From contig JADKCG010000007.1 of the NCBI GenBank assembly GCA_016714745.1, positions 44,681 to 108,680 on the forward strand: a DNA stretch of 64,000 nucleotides. The letters run 5' to 3'. Position 1 is the first letter of the stretch. Each line of letters begins with the position of its first letter. Source of the DNA: Elusimicrobiota bacterium. GTDB lineage: Bacteria > Elusimicrobiota > Elusimicrobia > FEN-1173. This document shows positions 15,911-25,247 of this stretch, in pieces. The notes below the pieces were generated by a model that made no database searches, was not told where the DNA came from, and saw nothing but the letters and a program-made list of their open reading frames with translations. The position numbers and the translations under genes were made by a program.

Positions 15911-18265
15911 ATGAACGGTGACCAAAAGAATGCCTTGCATCTGATTTCGTGTCTCGTGGAAGACCGGCCGGGGGTTTTGGCTCGCATCAGCGGGTTGATC
16001 TCCGCTCGGGGGTTCAATATCGATTCGTTAGCGGTGGGCGCGACTCAAATTGAGGGGATTTCGCGGGTGTCCCTGGTGTGCCACGGGAGTGAGCGGGTCG
16101 TGGGGCAAATTGTGAACCAATTGAACAAATTGGTCGACGTGATCCGTGTGGCGGACTTGAGCTGGGACGATTGCGTGGAAAGCGAGCTCATGCTGGTCAA
16201 GATTTCGGCCCCTGCGGGCCGTGAGGCATTGGACACTGTGTGTCGGGTCTTTCATGCCCGGGTGAGCGATTTGGGGACGGCGGGATTTATGGTGGAAGCC
16301 GCGGGACGGGGGGAGGAAACCGACGCGCTCATTCAAGCTTTGGAACCCTTTGGAATTATGGAAGTGTCTCGGACGGGCCGTATCGCCTTGCAGAGGGGCA
16401 AAACGTTGGATCTGACCGCCGACCTCCTTCCCCATGGGGATGAGATCGGGGCCCAGGGGCCGGGGGAAACCATGACCGGGGCGGATATGATCCCCCGCGT
16501 GTTTGCCCAGGAAGGCGTGGACACGGTGTTCGGGTATTCGGGCGGGGCCATTCTGCCGGGGATCGACGCGTTTTTCCGGTTCAATGAAAAACAGCCGGAC
16601 AACAAAAAAATCCGTTTCATCGTTCCCGCCAACGAGCAGGGCGCGGGGTTCATGGCGTCGGGTTTTGCACGGTCGACGGGGAAAGTGGGCGTGGCGTTTG
16701 TGACGTCAGGTCCGGGCGCCACGAACACCGTGACGCCCGTGAGGGATGCGGCGGCGGATTCCATTCCGATGGTGGTGTTGACCGGCCAAGTGCCCCGTCC
16801 GGCCATCGGGTCAGACGCGTTTCAAGAGGCGCCGGTGTTCAATATCATGATGTCGTGCGCCAAACATGTGTTTTTGGTGGAGAAGCCCGAAGAGCTGGAG
16901 GCCACGCTCCGCACGGCGTTTTGGATCGCCCGCACCGGCCGGCCGGGACCCGTGGTGGTGGACATTCCTAAAGACGTGCAGTTGTGGCAGGGCCCCTACC
17001 GTGGGGCGGGGCTCCTGCCGCTCCGGGGGTATCGTCGACGGGTGAACGCTTTGGCGAAATCGCGCTTGTCGGAAGACGCCGCGCGGATTTTCTTTGAACA
17101 TCTCACCGTGGCGGAACGGCCGCTCCTCTATGTGGGCGGTGGCGTCATCAACAGTGGCGCGGCGGCGGAATTAAAAGAGTTCGCCGAAATATTTCACTTG
17201 CCGGTGGTCACTTCCCTCATGGGCATTGGGTCGATGGATACGCAACACCCACAGTCCTTGCATATGTTGGGCATGCACGGCACCGCCTATGCGAATTACG
17301 CGGTGGACGATTGTGATTTCCTTTTCTCGATCGGCGCGCGGTTCGATGATCGGGTGGCGGGCAAGGTGGCGGAGTTCGCGCCCAAAGCAAAGTTTATCGG
17401 CCACATGGACATCGACCCCGCTGAAATCGGAAAGGTGAAAGTGGCGACCTGGAGCCATGTGTCGGATGCCAAGCGCGGACTGCGGGACTTAATCGACGCC
17501 GGCAAGCGGTTGGGGTTTAAAAAAGACCTCTCTTCCTGGTGGAAGACTTTGGATGACAACCGGAAGACCCATGCCCTCAACTTCGATCGGAAGAGCGCGA
17601 TGATTCAGCCCTATAAAGTCTTGGAAGTTCTGTCGGAATTAACGGAGGGCAAAGCGATCATGACCACTGGCGTGGGACAGCATCAAATGTGGGCGGCCCA
17701 GTACGGCCACCATAAAAGTCCGCGCCATTTCTTGACGTCGGGAAGCATGGGCACCATGGGGTTCGGCCTGCCCGCGGCCATTGGCGCTCAGTTCGCCAAC
17801 CCGGGGAAAACGGTCATCGTCATCGACGGTGACGGAAGCATTCGCATGAACCTGGGCGAGCTGGAAACCGTCACGACCTACGGCTTGCCCGTGAAGATTC
17901 TCCTTTTAAACAACGAGGGAGACGGCATGGTGCGCCAATGGCAAACCCTGTATTTCGGCAAGCGCTACTTCGCCATCGACAAGAACCTTCACTCCATTAA
18001 CTTCGTGAAGGCCGTGGAGGCCATGGGGTTCCCGTTCGCCAAACGCATCACGAAACCCGAAGAGTTGGGGGACACCTTGCGCGCGTTCGTCTCTAGCACG
18101 GGGCCGGCGTTTTTAGAGGTCATGATCGATCCCAAGGCCATGGTGTATCCCATGGTGGGACCGGGCTCTGCCTACAAAGACATGGTGACCGGGGATTGGA
18201 TTCGCAGTCGCGGCGCGGTGGCTGTGCCGGATCAGAAAGGCGACGCGGTTCCGGACTTGTTCTAG
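15911..18265 (+). CDS. ilvB: Acetolactate synthase, fused regulatory (IlvH) and catalytic (IlvB) subunits
   Basis: One uninterrupted frame of about 784 residues. Residues 5-165 are a complete IlvH-type regulatory subunit with an ACT domain (LISCLVEDRPGVLARISGL, FNIDSLAVG) and the second IlvH domain. From about residue 185 it is a full ThDP-dependent catalytic subunit: GVDTVFGYSGGAILP, catalytic Glu in PANEQGAGFMA near 242, TSGPGATNTVTP, and the ThDP/Mg motif GDGSIRMNLGE through LLLNNEGDG near 639-670. It makes acetolactate and acetohydroxybutyrate for Val/Leu/Ile. The usual arrangement is two genes with ilvB first; here the regulatory part is N-terminal and covalently joined. ATG at 15911 is chosen for the AAAAGGGG upstream. 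Controlled by the leader attenuator. Confidence 0.93.
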   Translation: MNGDQKNALHLISCLVEDRPGVLARISGLISARGFNIDSLAVGATQIEGISRVSLVCHGSERVVGQIVNQLNKLVDVIRVADLSWDDCVESELMLVKISAPAGREALDTVCRVFHARVSDLGTAGFMVEAAGRGEETDALIQALEPFGIMEVSRTGRIALQRGKTLDLTADLLPHGDEIGAQGPGETMTGADMIPRVFAQEGVDTVFGYSGGAILPGIDAFFRFNEKQPDNKKIRFIVPANEQGAGFMASGFARSTGKVGVAFVTSGPGATNTVTPVRDAAADSIPMVVLTGQVPRPAIGSDAFQEAPVFNIMMSCAKHVFLVEKPEELEATLRTAFWIARTGRPGPVVVDIPKDVQLWQGPYRGAGLLPLRGYRRRVNALAKSRLSEDAARIFFEHLTVAERPLLYVGGGVINSGAAAELKEFAEIFHLPVVTSLMGIGSMDTQHPQSLHMLGMHGTAYANYAVDDCDFLFSIGARFDDRVAGKVAEFAPKAKFIGHMDIDPAEIGKVKVATWSHVSDAKRGLRDLIDAGKRLGFKKDLSSWWKTLDDNRKTHALNFDRKSAMIQPYKVLEVLSELTEGKAIMTTGVGQHQMWAAQYGHHKSPRHFLTSGSMGTMGFGLPAAIGAQFANPGKTVIVIDGDGSIRMNLGELETVTTYGLPVKILLLNNEGDGMVRQWQTLYFGKRYFAIDKNLHSINFVKAVEAMGFPFAKRITKPEELGDTLRAFVSSTGPAFLEVMIDPKAMVYPMVGPGSAYKDMVTGDWIRSRGAVAVPDQKGDAVPDLF

Positions 18266-18296
18266 ACTTGATATAATTCCCAACCAGCCTAAAATG

Positions 18297-18372
18297 TCGT
18301 TGCCCGATTTGTCGGGCGGGTTTCAGTTTAAACAAATTAAAAGAGCCCCATGGTTGGGGCAACTACGAATTC
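18297..18372. repeat. Two oppositely oriented family A palindromes
   Basis: GTCGTTGCCCGATTTGTCGGGCGG (18297-18320) is the inverse orientation, and AGAGCCCCATGGTTGGGGCAACTACGAA (18343 on) is the forward one. They occupy most of the 127-base ilvHB-ilvC gap, just before the ilvC ribosome site. Confidence 0.75.
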
Positions 18373-18392
18373 TTAATTATTAAGGAGCTTCT

Positions 18393-19427
18393 ATGACTAC
18401 TGAAATCACTCTTAAAGCAAAAACATTTTATGACAAAGACGCCGATCTGGAGTTGATCAAGGGGAAGACGATCGTTGTCTTGGGGTATGGGTCCCAGGGG
18501 CACGCCCAGGCGTTGAACCTGAAAGATTCAGGGTTGAACGTGGTGGTGGCGGTTCGGGCCGGCGGGCGCGGCTACAACTTGGCGGTGAAACACGGATGGA
18601 CGTTGGGAAAAAATCTTATCACCAACAACGTCGAGGCTATTAAAAGTGCGGACTGGATCCATTTCCTGCTTCCCGACGAAGCCCAAGGGAAAGTGTATCG
18701 GGAAGAAGTGGCGCCGAACATGAAAAAAGGTGTGGTCTTGTCCTGGTCCCACGGGTTTAATATCCGGTTTGGCCAAGTGGCTCCTCCGAAAGAAGCCGAC
18801 GTGGTGTTGATCGCGCCCAAGGGCCCGGGCCATTTGGTTCGACGCACTTACGAAGAGGGGAAAGGCACCCCCGCGTTGGTTGCGGTGGAACAGGATTATT
18901 CCGGCAAGGCGTTGGGTTTTGCGCTCGCTTTCTGCAAAGCCATCGGCGCGACACGGGCGGGAGTGATTCAGACCACCTTCACGGAGGAGACAGAGACCGA
19001 CCTTTTCGGCGAACAAAACGTGTTGTGCGGCGGCGTGGTGGACTTGGTCAAAGCGGGGTTCGAAACTTTGATCGAAGCGGGCTATCAGCCCGAGATCGCC
19101 TATTTCGAGTGTCTGCATGAGCTAAAACTGATCACGGACATGATTCAAGAGGGGGGCATTGGCTGGATGAACTATTCCATCTCCGACACAGCGGAATACG
19201 GCGAGTATAGCCGCGGGCCCCGGTTGGTCACGTGCGAAACGAAAGCCCAAATGAAACGAAACTTGAAAGAAGTGCAGAACGGGATTTTTGCCCGGGAATA
19301 TCTGATGGAAAAAGCCATGGGGGGCACGGTCATCAATTCCCATCGGCGCGCCACGGCGGCTCACCCCATTGAGATTGTGGGGGAAAAACTGCGCGCCATG
19401 ATGCCGTGGTTGAAGAAAAAAGAATAG
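18393..19427 (+). CDS. ilvC: Ketol-acid reductoisomerase (class I)
   Basis: IlvC isomerises and reduces acetolactate with NAD(P)H in Val/Leu/Ile synthesis. The 344-residue protein has the Rossmann loop VLGYGSQGHAQALNL near residue 29, APKGPGHLVRRTYEEG near 141, the Mg-binding ETETDLFGEQNVLCGG near 203 and EIAYFECLHELKLI near 233. The Arg in the VRAGG loop suggests NADPH preference. AAGGAG lies before the ATG. It is probably read through from ilvHB. Confidence 0.95.
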   Translation: MTTEITLKAKTFYDKDADLELIKGKTIVVLGYGSQGHAQALNLKDSGLNVVVAVRAGGRGYNLAVKHGWTLGKNLITNNVEAIKSADWIHFLLPDEAQGKVYREEVAPNMKKGVVLSWSHGFNIRFGQVAPPKEADVVLIAPKGPGHLVRRTYEEGKGTPALVAVEQDYSGKALGFALAFCKAIGATRAGVIQTTFTEETETDLFGEQNVLCGGVVDLVKAGFETLIEAGYQPEIAYFECLHELKLITDMIQEGGIGWMNYSISDTAEYGEYSRGPRLVTCETKAQMKRNLKEVQNGIFAREYLMEKAMGGTVINSHRRATAAHPIEIVGEKLRAMMPWLKKKE

Positions 19428-19432
19428 TTTTT

Positions 19433-19534
19433 TGGGGTGCGGGCGTCTCGCCCTCATCGTTCGGAATCAAACATGTGCGGGCGAGACGCCCGCGCTCCAA
19501 AATCGCCCGATCCATCGGGCAACGACAGAAAAGC
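19433..19534. repeat. Family B long palindrome followed by family A palindrome
   Basis: A family B pair of arms (GTGCGGGCGTCTCGCCC and GGGCGAGACGCCCGCGCTCC) spans about 19440-19498, and a family A copy (AAAATCGCCCGATCCATCGGGC) starts at 19499 without a gap. The two families are therefore directly juxtaposed in the ilvC-psd gap. Confidence 0.8.
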
Positions 19535-19559
19535 ATCATGCCTATCGGAGTTATTATTT

Positions 19560-20248
19560 ATGATTGAGCCATCGCGCTTATTGCCCATCGCTGGGGATGG
19601 GTGGAAGTTTGTTTTGGGGTTTGCCCTCGTGGGAGGGGTGTTTATTCTTGTGGGACCTTTCATTGGGCGATTTTTGGGGTCCTCCTCATCCTGGCGGCGA
19701 TCTTCTCCATTTATTTCTTCCGCGACGGAAAGCGGGTCATCCCTGAGACACAGGACATCGTTTCCCCTGGGGACGGCCGGGTGTTGGAAGTGGCGGATGT
19801 GGACGGGGAAGGGTATGGCCGTGGGCGGGTGATTCGAATTTTTCTTTCTGTATTGGATGGGCACGTTCAGCGCTCGCCGGTGGCGGGCAAAGTGGTGGGC
19901 ACCCATTACCGTCCCGGATCTTTTTTGGATGCCCGCGATCCCCGCGCGCCCTTTGAAAATGAGTCCAACAGCATTGACATCGAGTGTTCCCGTGGGCGGG
20001 TGCGGGTTCGTCAGATCGCGGGTTTGATTGCCCGTCGAATTCTTTGTTGGGTTCGCCCGGACGACGCGGTGGAACTGGGCGAGCGCATTGGGTTGATTCG
20101 GTTTGGGTCCCAAGTGGATCTCTATTTGCCGATAGACACGAACATCGTTGTCAAAGAGGGCCAGAGGGTTCGGGCCGGGCAAACGATTTTGGCCCGCTGG
20201 CCGGTCGATCTTGTGGCCTCAACGAAAAAAGCGGAGCCAAAACCATGA
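19560..20248 (+). CDS. psd: Phosphatidylserine decarboxylase (frame-broken)
   Basis: The compact pyruvoyl enzyme converts phosphatidylserine to phosphatidylethanolamine. The N-terminus has two hydrophobic segments (about 16-60); then come SPGDGRV near 67, FLSVLDGHVQRSP near 94, a central block with ENESNS, and near the C-terminus RFGSQVDLYLP, whose Gly-Ser pair is the expected self-cleavage site forming the pyruvoyl group. The frame breaks at a G4 run (19676-19679); one additional G joins the hydrophobic N-terminus to the catalytic part. Bridged length is about 229 residues, right for the small Psd class. The stop overlaps the pssA ATG. Confidence 0.88.
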
Positions 20249-21138
20249 CCCAAACTCCTTCTCGGAGCTTCCTCCAGAAAATTTTTGACATTCGGCGGGA
20301 ACGGAACCCCAGCCTGCCCTTGGCGTCCATGGCGCCTCAACCGCCGGCAAGGCGGGGGATTTACATTTTGCCGTCTCTGTTGACGTTGGGAAACATGGGA
20401 TTGGGGTTCTTTGCGATTACCAAAGCCGAATCTCAGGAATTCAGCGCCGCCGCGACGGCGATTCTGTTGGGCCATGTGTTGGATATTTTAGATGGCGTCG
20501 TGGCGCGGCTCACCCGCACCTCCAGCCGGTTTGGCATTGAATTGGATTCCTTGGCCGATTGGATCACCTTTGGTATCGCCCCGGCCTTTCTTATGTATGA
20601 GATGGTGTTGAAGACCAACCATGTCTGGGGGTTTGCCCTTTCCGTTTTGTTTGTCATTTGCGGCGCGTTGCGGTTGGCCCGATTTAACCTCAAAGCCCAA
20701 TTGGGGGAACCGTCATCGGGATTTTTTGTCGGACTTCCGACACCGGCGGCCGGCGGTGTTTTGGCCATTTTCGCCTTGCTCTACGATATTCTTGAAATTG
20801 GAAGGCCCATCCGGAGTTTGCGGGTGGTGATGAACCAAGTGCCGGTGTTTCACGAAATTGTTCCGGCGGTGATGTTGCTCCTTTCGCTCTTGATGGTGTC
20901 GAATGTCCGGTATGCGAAATTTCGGGTTCAGGGGTTGCTTCGGCCGCGGGGGTTGAGGGCGCTGGTGATCTCGGTGTTGGCTTTGCTCATGGTGTGGGTG
21001 TATCCGCAGAACATGATTTTCATTCTTTACGTCTCTTACATCGTGTGGGGCCTTGTGGGGTATTTCGTGATTCGGCCCCAGGGACAGGAAGCGGGCTCGA
21101 CGGTCAAAACGGATCCGTTGGATACGTACGGGAAATAG
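20245..21138 (+). CDS. pssA: CDP-diacylglycerol-serine O-phosphatidyltransferase
   Basis: PssA makes phosphatidylserine, the substrate of the overlapping psd product. The 297-residue membrane protein has the CDP-alcohol phosphatidyltransferase signature DGVVARLTRTSSRFGIELD near residues 77-95, followed by DWITFG, and six or more hydrophobic segments. The cytosolic N-terminus is basic. ATG at 20245 is chosen because it overlaps the psd stop (ATGA) and gives the usual start; longer frames upstream only read through psd. The psd-pssA order is a common bacterial pair. Confidence 0.92.
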   Translation: MTQTPSRSFLQKIFDIRRERNPSLPLASMAPQPPARRGIYILPSLLTLGNMGLGFFAITKAESQEFSAAATAILLGHVLDILDGVVARLTRTSSRFGIELDSLADWITFGIAPAFLMYEMVLKTNHVWGFALSVLFVICGALRLARFNLKAQLGEPSSGFFVGLPTPAAGGVLAIFALLYDILEIGRPIRSLRVVMNQVPVFHEIVPAVMLLLSLLMVSNVRYAKFRVQGLLRPRGLRALVISVLALLMVWVYPQNMIFILYVSYIVWGLVGYFVIRPQGQEAGSTVKTDPLDTYGK

Positions 21139-21148
21139 GAGTTCGTCT

Positions 21149-22749
21149 ATGAAAAAGTTCGACCGCGTTATTGTTTTTGATACGACACTGCGCGATGGGG
21201 AACAATCGCCGGGCGCAAGTTTGAACATTGAGGAAAAACTCTTGGCCGCGCGTCAATTGGCGGAATTGGGTGTCGACGTGATCGAGGCGGGGTTCCCCGT
21301 GTCCAGCCCCGGCGATTTTGAGGCGGTCAAGACCGTGGCCAAAGAAATTCGTGGCCCTGAAATTTGCGGTCTTGCACGCGCCATTAAGGGCGACATTGAC
21401 GCTTGCTGGAACGCGGTGAAACACGCCAAACGTCCTCGCATTCATACCTTTATCGCCACCTCAGATTTGCACATGGAAGAGAAACTCCACATGACGCGCC
21501 AACAGGTCATGGATCGCGCCGTGGACTGTGTTCGTTATGCGGCCAAATTGACCAGCAACGTGGAATTTTCTGCTGAGGACGCGGTGCGGTCCGATTTTAA
21601 CTACCTTTGTCAGATCGTCGAGAGCGTGATCGATGCCGGCGCGACCACGGTCAATATCCCTGACACCGTGGGGTATTCCATCCCTTCGGAGTGGGGGGAA
21701 AAAATTCGCCAATTGATCCTGCGGGTGCCGAACATAAAAAAAGCGGTGGTCAGCGTTCATTGCCACAACGATTTGGGCCTGGGGGTCGCGAATTCTTTGG
21801 CGGCGGTGCAAAACGGCGCCCGCCAAGTGGAATGCACCGTCAACGGCATCGGTGAGCGAGCGGGGAACGCTTCTTTGGAAGAAATCGTGATGTCCCTGCG
21901 CACCCGGAAAGATCTTTTGGTTTAACGACGGGAATCAACACCAAAGAAATCGCCCGTGCCAGCCGAATGATTTCTAAGTTGACGGGAATGGTGGTTCAGC
22001 CCAACAAGGCCGTCGTGGGGGCCAACGCGTTTGCCCATTCGTCAGGAATTCACCAAGACGGGGTGCTGAAATCGCGTACCACTTATGAGATTATGAACCC
22101 CGCCGATGTGGGCGTGGAAGAAAGTGCGCTTCTCTTGACGGCGAGGTCCGGGCGCAATGGGGTCCAGAACCGGTTAAAACATTTGGGGGTGGTTCTGGCG
22201 GCGCCTCAACTGGAAACATTGTTTAGCAAGTTTAAAACGTTGGCCGACAAGAAGAAATATGTGTTCGATGATGATCTGTTGTCCCTGGTGGAAGAAGAGG
22301 GCCGCGATAAGGCGGTCGAAGCGTTCCATTTGGACTACATGAGCACGACCTCCGGAACGGGGATCGTTCCCACGGCGACCGTCCGTTTAAAAAAAGAAGA
22401 CGAAGTCTTCCAGGAAGCGTCCTGTGGCGACGGTCCTGTGGACGCGGCTTACCGCGCCATGGACAAAATCACCGGGCTGAACCCGAATTTGAAAGACTAC
22501 GCTTTGCACTCTGTTTCGTCGGGGACAGACGCGCAAGGCGAAGTGGTGGTCAAGGTGGAAGACAAGGGGTTCGTGGTTTCCGGCAAAGGAACATCCACGG
22601 ACATTGTGGAAGCCAGCGCCAAGGCTTATTTGAACGCCTTGAACAAAATAATTTCGTCTAGGGTCGGCGGGAAAAACGGCGGAGTAATCCCCCTTGGTGG
22701 GGGGGGGTGGTTGGTTTTAAAGCCCGATGAATCGGGCAACTACGAATAA
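21149..22749 (+). CDS. leuA: 2-isopropylmalate synthase (frame-broken)
   Basis: LeuA condenses acetyl-CoA with 2-oxoisovalerate, the committed step to leucine. Visible are FDTTLRDGEQSPGASLN near residue 10, VHCHNDLGLGVANS near 205, GIGERAGNASLEE near 233, and, after the break, GANAFAHSSGIHQDG plus the C-terminal allosteric domain. At 21919-21920 the text reads CTTTTGGTTTAACG where Leu-Gly-Leu-Thr is needed; one missing G explains the break. Bridged length is about 533 residues. The last ten codons come from a dispersed family A repeat, which adds KPDESGNYE to the C-terminus. TAGGAG precedes the ATG. Confidence 0.92.
22720..22746 (+). repeat. Family A palindrome inside the leuA 3' end
   Basis: GCCCGATGAATCGGGCAACTACGAA is almost identical to the copy at 50264 but here is translated as the end of LeuA. 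This is the only family A copy seen inside a coding frame. Confidence 0.75.
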
Positions 22750-22761
22750 GGCGGATTATCT

Positions 22762-24162
22762 GTGGGGAAGACATTATTAGATAAAGTGTGGGATTTACAT
22801 ACGGTTCGGGATCTGCCGAACGGGCAGACGCAACTTTTTATCGGGTTGCATTTGATCCATGAGGTGACGAGCCCCCAGGCGTTTCAAATGGTTCGGGAGA
22901 AAGGGTTGAAAGTCGCTTTTCCGGAACGGACGTTCGCCACGGCGGATCACATCATTCCGACGGAAGATCAGTCCCGACCCTTTGCCGACGGTTTGGCGGA
23001 AGAGATGATGGCGGCTTTGGAGAAAAATTGCCGGGAGTTCGGGGTTAAATATTTTGATTTTAAATCGGGAGAGCAAGGCGTCGTTCACGTGGTGGGGCCA
23101 GAGCAGGGGTTGACCCAGCCGGGTTTGACCGTGGCCTGTGGGGACAGCCACACTTCCACCCATGGGGCGTTCGGCGCCATCGCTTTTGGCGTGGGGACCA
23201 CCCAGATCCGAGACATTTTGGCCACGCAAACCTTGGCTCTGGCGCGACCGAAAGTCAGGCGCATCCATGTGACGGGGAGTTTGGCCAAAGGGGTTTTCGC
23301 CAAAGACGTGATCTTGGCTATTATCCGACGTTTGGGCGTTAAGGGCGGCATTGGCTACGCCTACGAGTTCGCTGGCGACACGATTTCCCGCATGAACATG
23401 GAAGAGCGCTTGACGGTCTGCAACATGGCGATTGAAGGGGGCGCGCGGGTGGGTTATATCAACCCAGACCACATCACGGTAGACTATTTGCGCGGCCGTC
23501 CCTATGCCCCCCAAGGGCTAGCTTTCGACAAGGCTTCGGCATGGTGGTTGTCCATGGCCTCCGACAAGGATGCGGTGTTCGACGACGTTTTTTCCTTGGA
23601 CGGGGCCGCGCTCGAGCCCCAGGTGGCCTGGGGCATTAACCCCGGCCAGGCGGTGGGGGTGACGGAAAATCTGCCTGAGCCCGGGGCTTCTTCTGGCGGA
23701 GACCGCGCGAGCCTGGAAGAAGCCTATCGGTTTACTTCTTTTACGCCCGGCGGTCCCGTTCGGGACATCGCCGTGAATGTTGCCTTTATCGGATCGTGCA
23801 CCAACGGCCGGTTGTCGGACCTGCGGGAAGCGGCGCGAGTGGCCAAAGGGCGTCATGTGGCGAAAGGGGTTCGGGCTCTGGTGGTTCCGGGATCCCAAAA
23901 AGTTCAACGCCAAGCGGAATCCGAAGGCTTAAACGATCTTTTTACCGCCGCGGGATTTGAATGGCGGAACGCCGGTTGTTCCATGTGTTTGGCCATGAAC
24001 CCGGACAAGTTGAAAGGGCGGGAAGTGAGCGCGTCCAGTTCCAACCGAAACTTTATTGGCCGACAAGGAAGCGCGACGGGCCGCACGCTTCTCATGAGCC
24101 CGGCCATGGTGGCCGCCGCGGCGATTTCGGGCCGCGTGACCGATGTGAGGGAGATGCTATGA
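22762..24162 (+). CDS. leuC: 3-isopropylmalate dehydratase large subunit
   Basis: LeuC with LeuD interconverts 2- and 3-isopropylmalate. The 466-residue aconitase-type protein has GDSHTSTHGAFGAIAFGVG near residue 131, the first iron-sulfur Cys in GSCTNGRLSDL near 343 and the pair in GCSMCLAMNPDKL near 404-409, then NRNFIGRQGS. Start GTG at 22762 (GKTLLDKVWD) matches the family start. It follows leuA by 12 bases and its stop overlaps the leuD ATG. Confidence 0.95.
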   Translation: MGKTLLDKVWDLHTVRDLPNGQTQLFIGLHLIHEVTSPQAFQMVREKGLKVAFPERTFATADHIIPTEDQSRPFADGLAEEMMAALEKNCREFGVKYFDFKSGEQGVVHVVGPEQGLTQPGLTVACGDSHTSTHGAFGAIAFGVGTTQIRDILATQTLALARPKVRRIHVTGSLAKGVFAKDVILAIIRRLGVKGGIGYAYEFAGDTISRMNMEERLTVCNMAIEGGARVGYINPDHITVDYLRGRPYAPQGLAFDKASAWWLSMASDKDAVFDDVFSLDGAALEPQVAWGINPGQAVGVTENLPEPGASSGGDRASLEEAYRFTSFTPGGPVRDIAVNVAFIGSCTNGRLSDLREAARVAKGRHVAKGVRALVVPGSQKVQRQAESEGLNDLFTAAGFEWRNAGCSMCLAMNPDKLKGREVSASSSNRNFIGRQGSATGRTLLMSPAMVAAAAISGRVTDVREML

Positions 24163-24775
24163 GCCTCGATCCAAAAATTGAATTCCTGAAAGGCCGCGGG
24201 TTTCGGTCCCTGGGGACGACATTGACACCGACCGCATCATGCCGGCCCGGTACCTCCGTTGCGTGACGTTTGCGGACATCGGGCAATACACTTTTCAAGA
24301 CGAACGGTTTGATCCCCAGGGGGAAACAAAAGGCGCACCCCTTTAACGATCCGAAACACAGGGGGGCCTCGATTTTGGTGGTGAACAAAAATTTTGGTTG
24401 TGGGTCTTCACGAGAACACGCTCCCCAGGGAATTCTGCGTTGGGGGATCCGCGCGATTATCGGAGAATCTTTTGCTGAAATCTTCGCGGGAAATTGCACC
24501 GCCATCGGGTTACCGGCAGTGACGGCGGCGGAATCCGACATTAAAACCCTCATGGCCTTTGTGACGGACCATCCCGAGGCCGATGTTGAGCTGGATCTGA
24601 ATGCAAAAGAGGTCCGTTTCGGCGGCCGGCGAATGCCGGTGGGGATGCGGGATTCTGCTCGCACTCTTTTTTTGGAAGGAACATGGGATTCAAGCGCCAC
24701 CCTTCTCTCCGCCCTGGACGCGGTGAGAGCCAAGGCGAACCACCTGCCCTATCTGAGCTGGGGGGCCGCCCGTGA
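24159..24775 (+). CDS. leuD: 3-isopropylmalate dehydratase small subunit (multiple frame breaks)
   Basis: The swivel-domain subunit pairing with LeuC. Pieces recognisable in order are GDDIDTDRIMPARYLR, FADIGQYTFQDERFDP, NKNFGCGSSREHAPQ, IIGESFAEIFAGN and the end KANHLPYLSW. They sit in three successive frames: one G is missing in the G4 at 24212-24215, and one A is missing near 24334. The frame then runs on past the expected end; one more G in the G6 run at 24760-24765 would give a stop at 24773-24775, right after LSWGGRP. That stop is the end given here and is inferred. Expected length is about 200 residues. Confidence 0.82.
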
Positions 24776-24842
24776 TGAATCTGCTCGGGGTTCGGGTTTT
24801 TGCCCGGGCGGGGGAGAGCGGGGAGCGAGATTAGTTGACAGC

Positions 24843-25232
24843 ATGACCACCGCGCCTGAAGGGAAATGGCATTTGCCGCGGGCCGACCCCCGAGCCGTGA
24901 CGGATTTCGTTGTGGAAGTGTATCACTCCGATGGAAAAACGTTGCGCGGCATTTCGCGGCTTTTGGATTTGTCCGTATCAGGGGCGTGTGTTGAATCCAC
25001 CAGTGATTGGAACGAGGGGGAAAAGGTCGTGATTCATGTCCTGTTGGATCAGGGAAACCTCTTGACCCTTCCGGCCCAGCTGATGTGGAAACGTATGTTT
25101 TCAAAGACATATCAATACGGGTTGAATTTTGGCCAATACGCAGAAACCACGCGAGGTGTGATCGGCGACTTTGTGCGGAATTTTGAAACGCGCTTGCACC
25201 GGATGTCGCCAAAAACCATTTACAAAGTGTAA
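24843..25232 (+). CDS. PilZ-domain protein
   Basis: About 129 residues with the two c-di-GMP-binding signatures of PilZ domains: RADPR near residue 13 and DLSVSGACVES near 44. The remainder fits a single PilZ beta-barrel with a C-terminal helix. It likely senses cyclic di-GMP; partner unknown. ATG at 24843 is the first Met at the domain start; no strong ribosome site is seen. As sequenced, the frame is continuous with the upstream leuD part, so a real LeuD-PilZ fusion cannot be fully excluded, but an indel in the G6 run is more likely. leuB follows with 15 bases between. Confidence 0.75.
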   Translation: MTTAPEGKWHLPRADPRAVTDFVVEVYHSDGKTLRGISRLLDLSVSGACVESTSDWNEGEKVVIHVLLDQGNLLTLPAQLMWKRMFSKTYQYGLNFGQYAETTRGVIGDFVRNFETRLHRMSPKTIYKV

Positions 25233-25247
25233 TTTAGGAGGTTCCAC

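Noticed and set aside
21900..21930. Programmed ribosomal frameshifting as the cause of the broken frames
   Set aside because: No consistent slippery heptamer or downstream pseudoknot was seen, the shifts go in different directions, and unrelated housekeeping genes are affected.
24776..24835. A 19-codon frame between leuD and the PilZ gene
   Set aside because: It has no ribosome site and no distinctive composition; it depends on the uncertain frame at the end of leuD.
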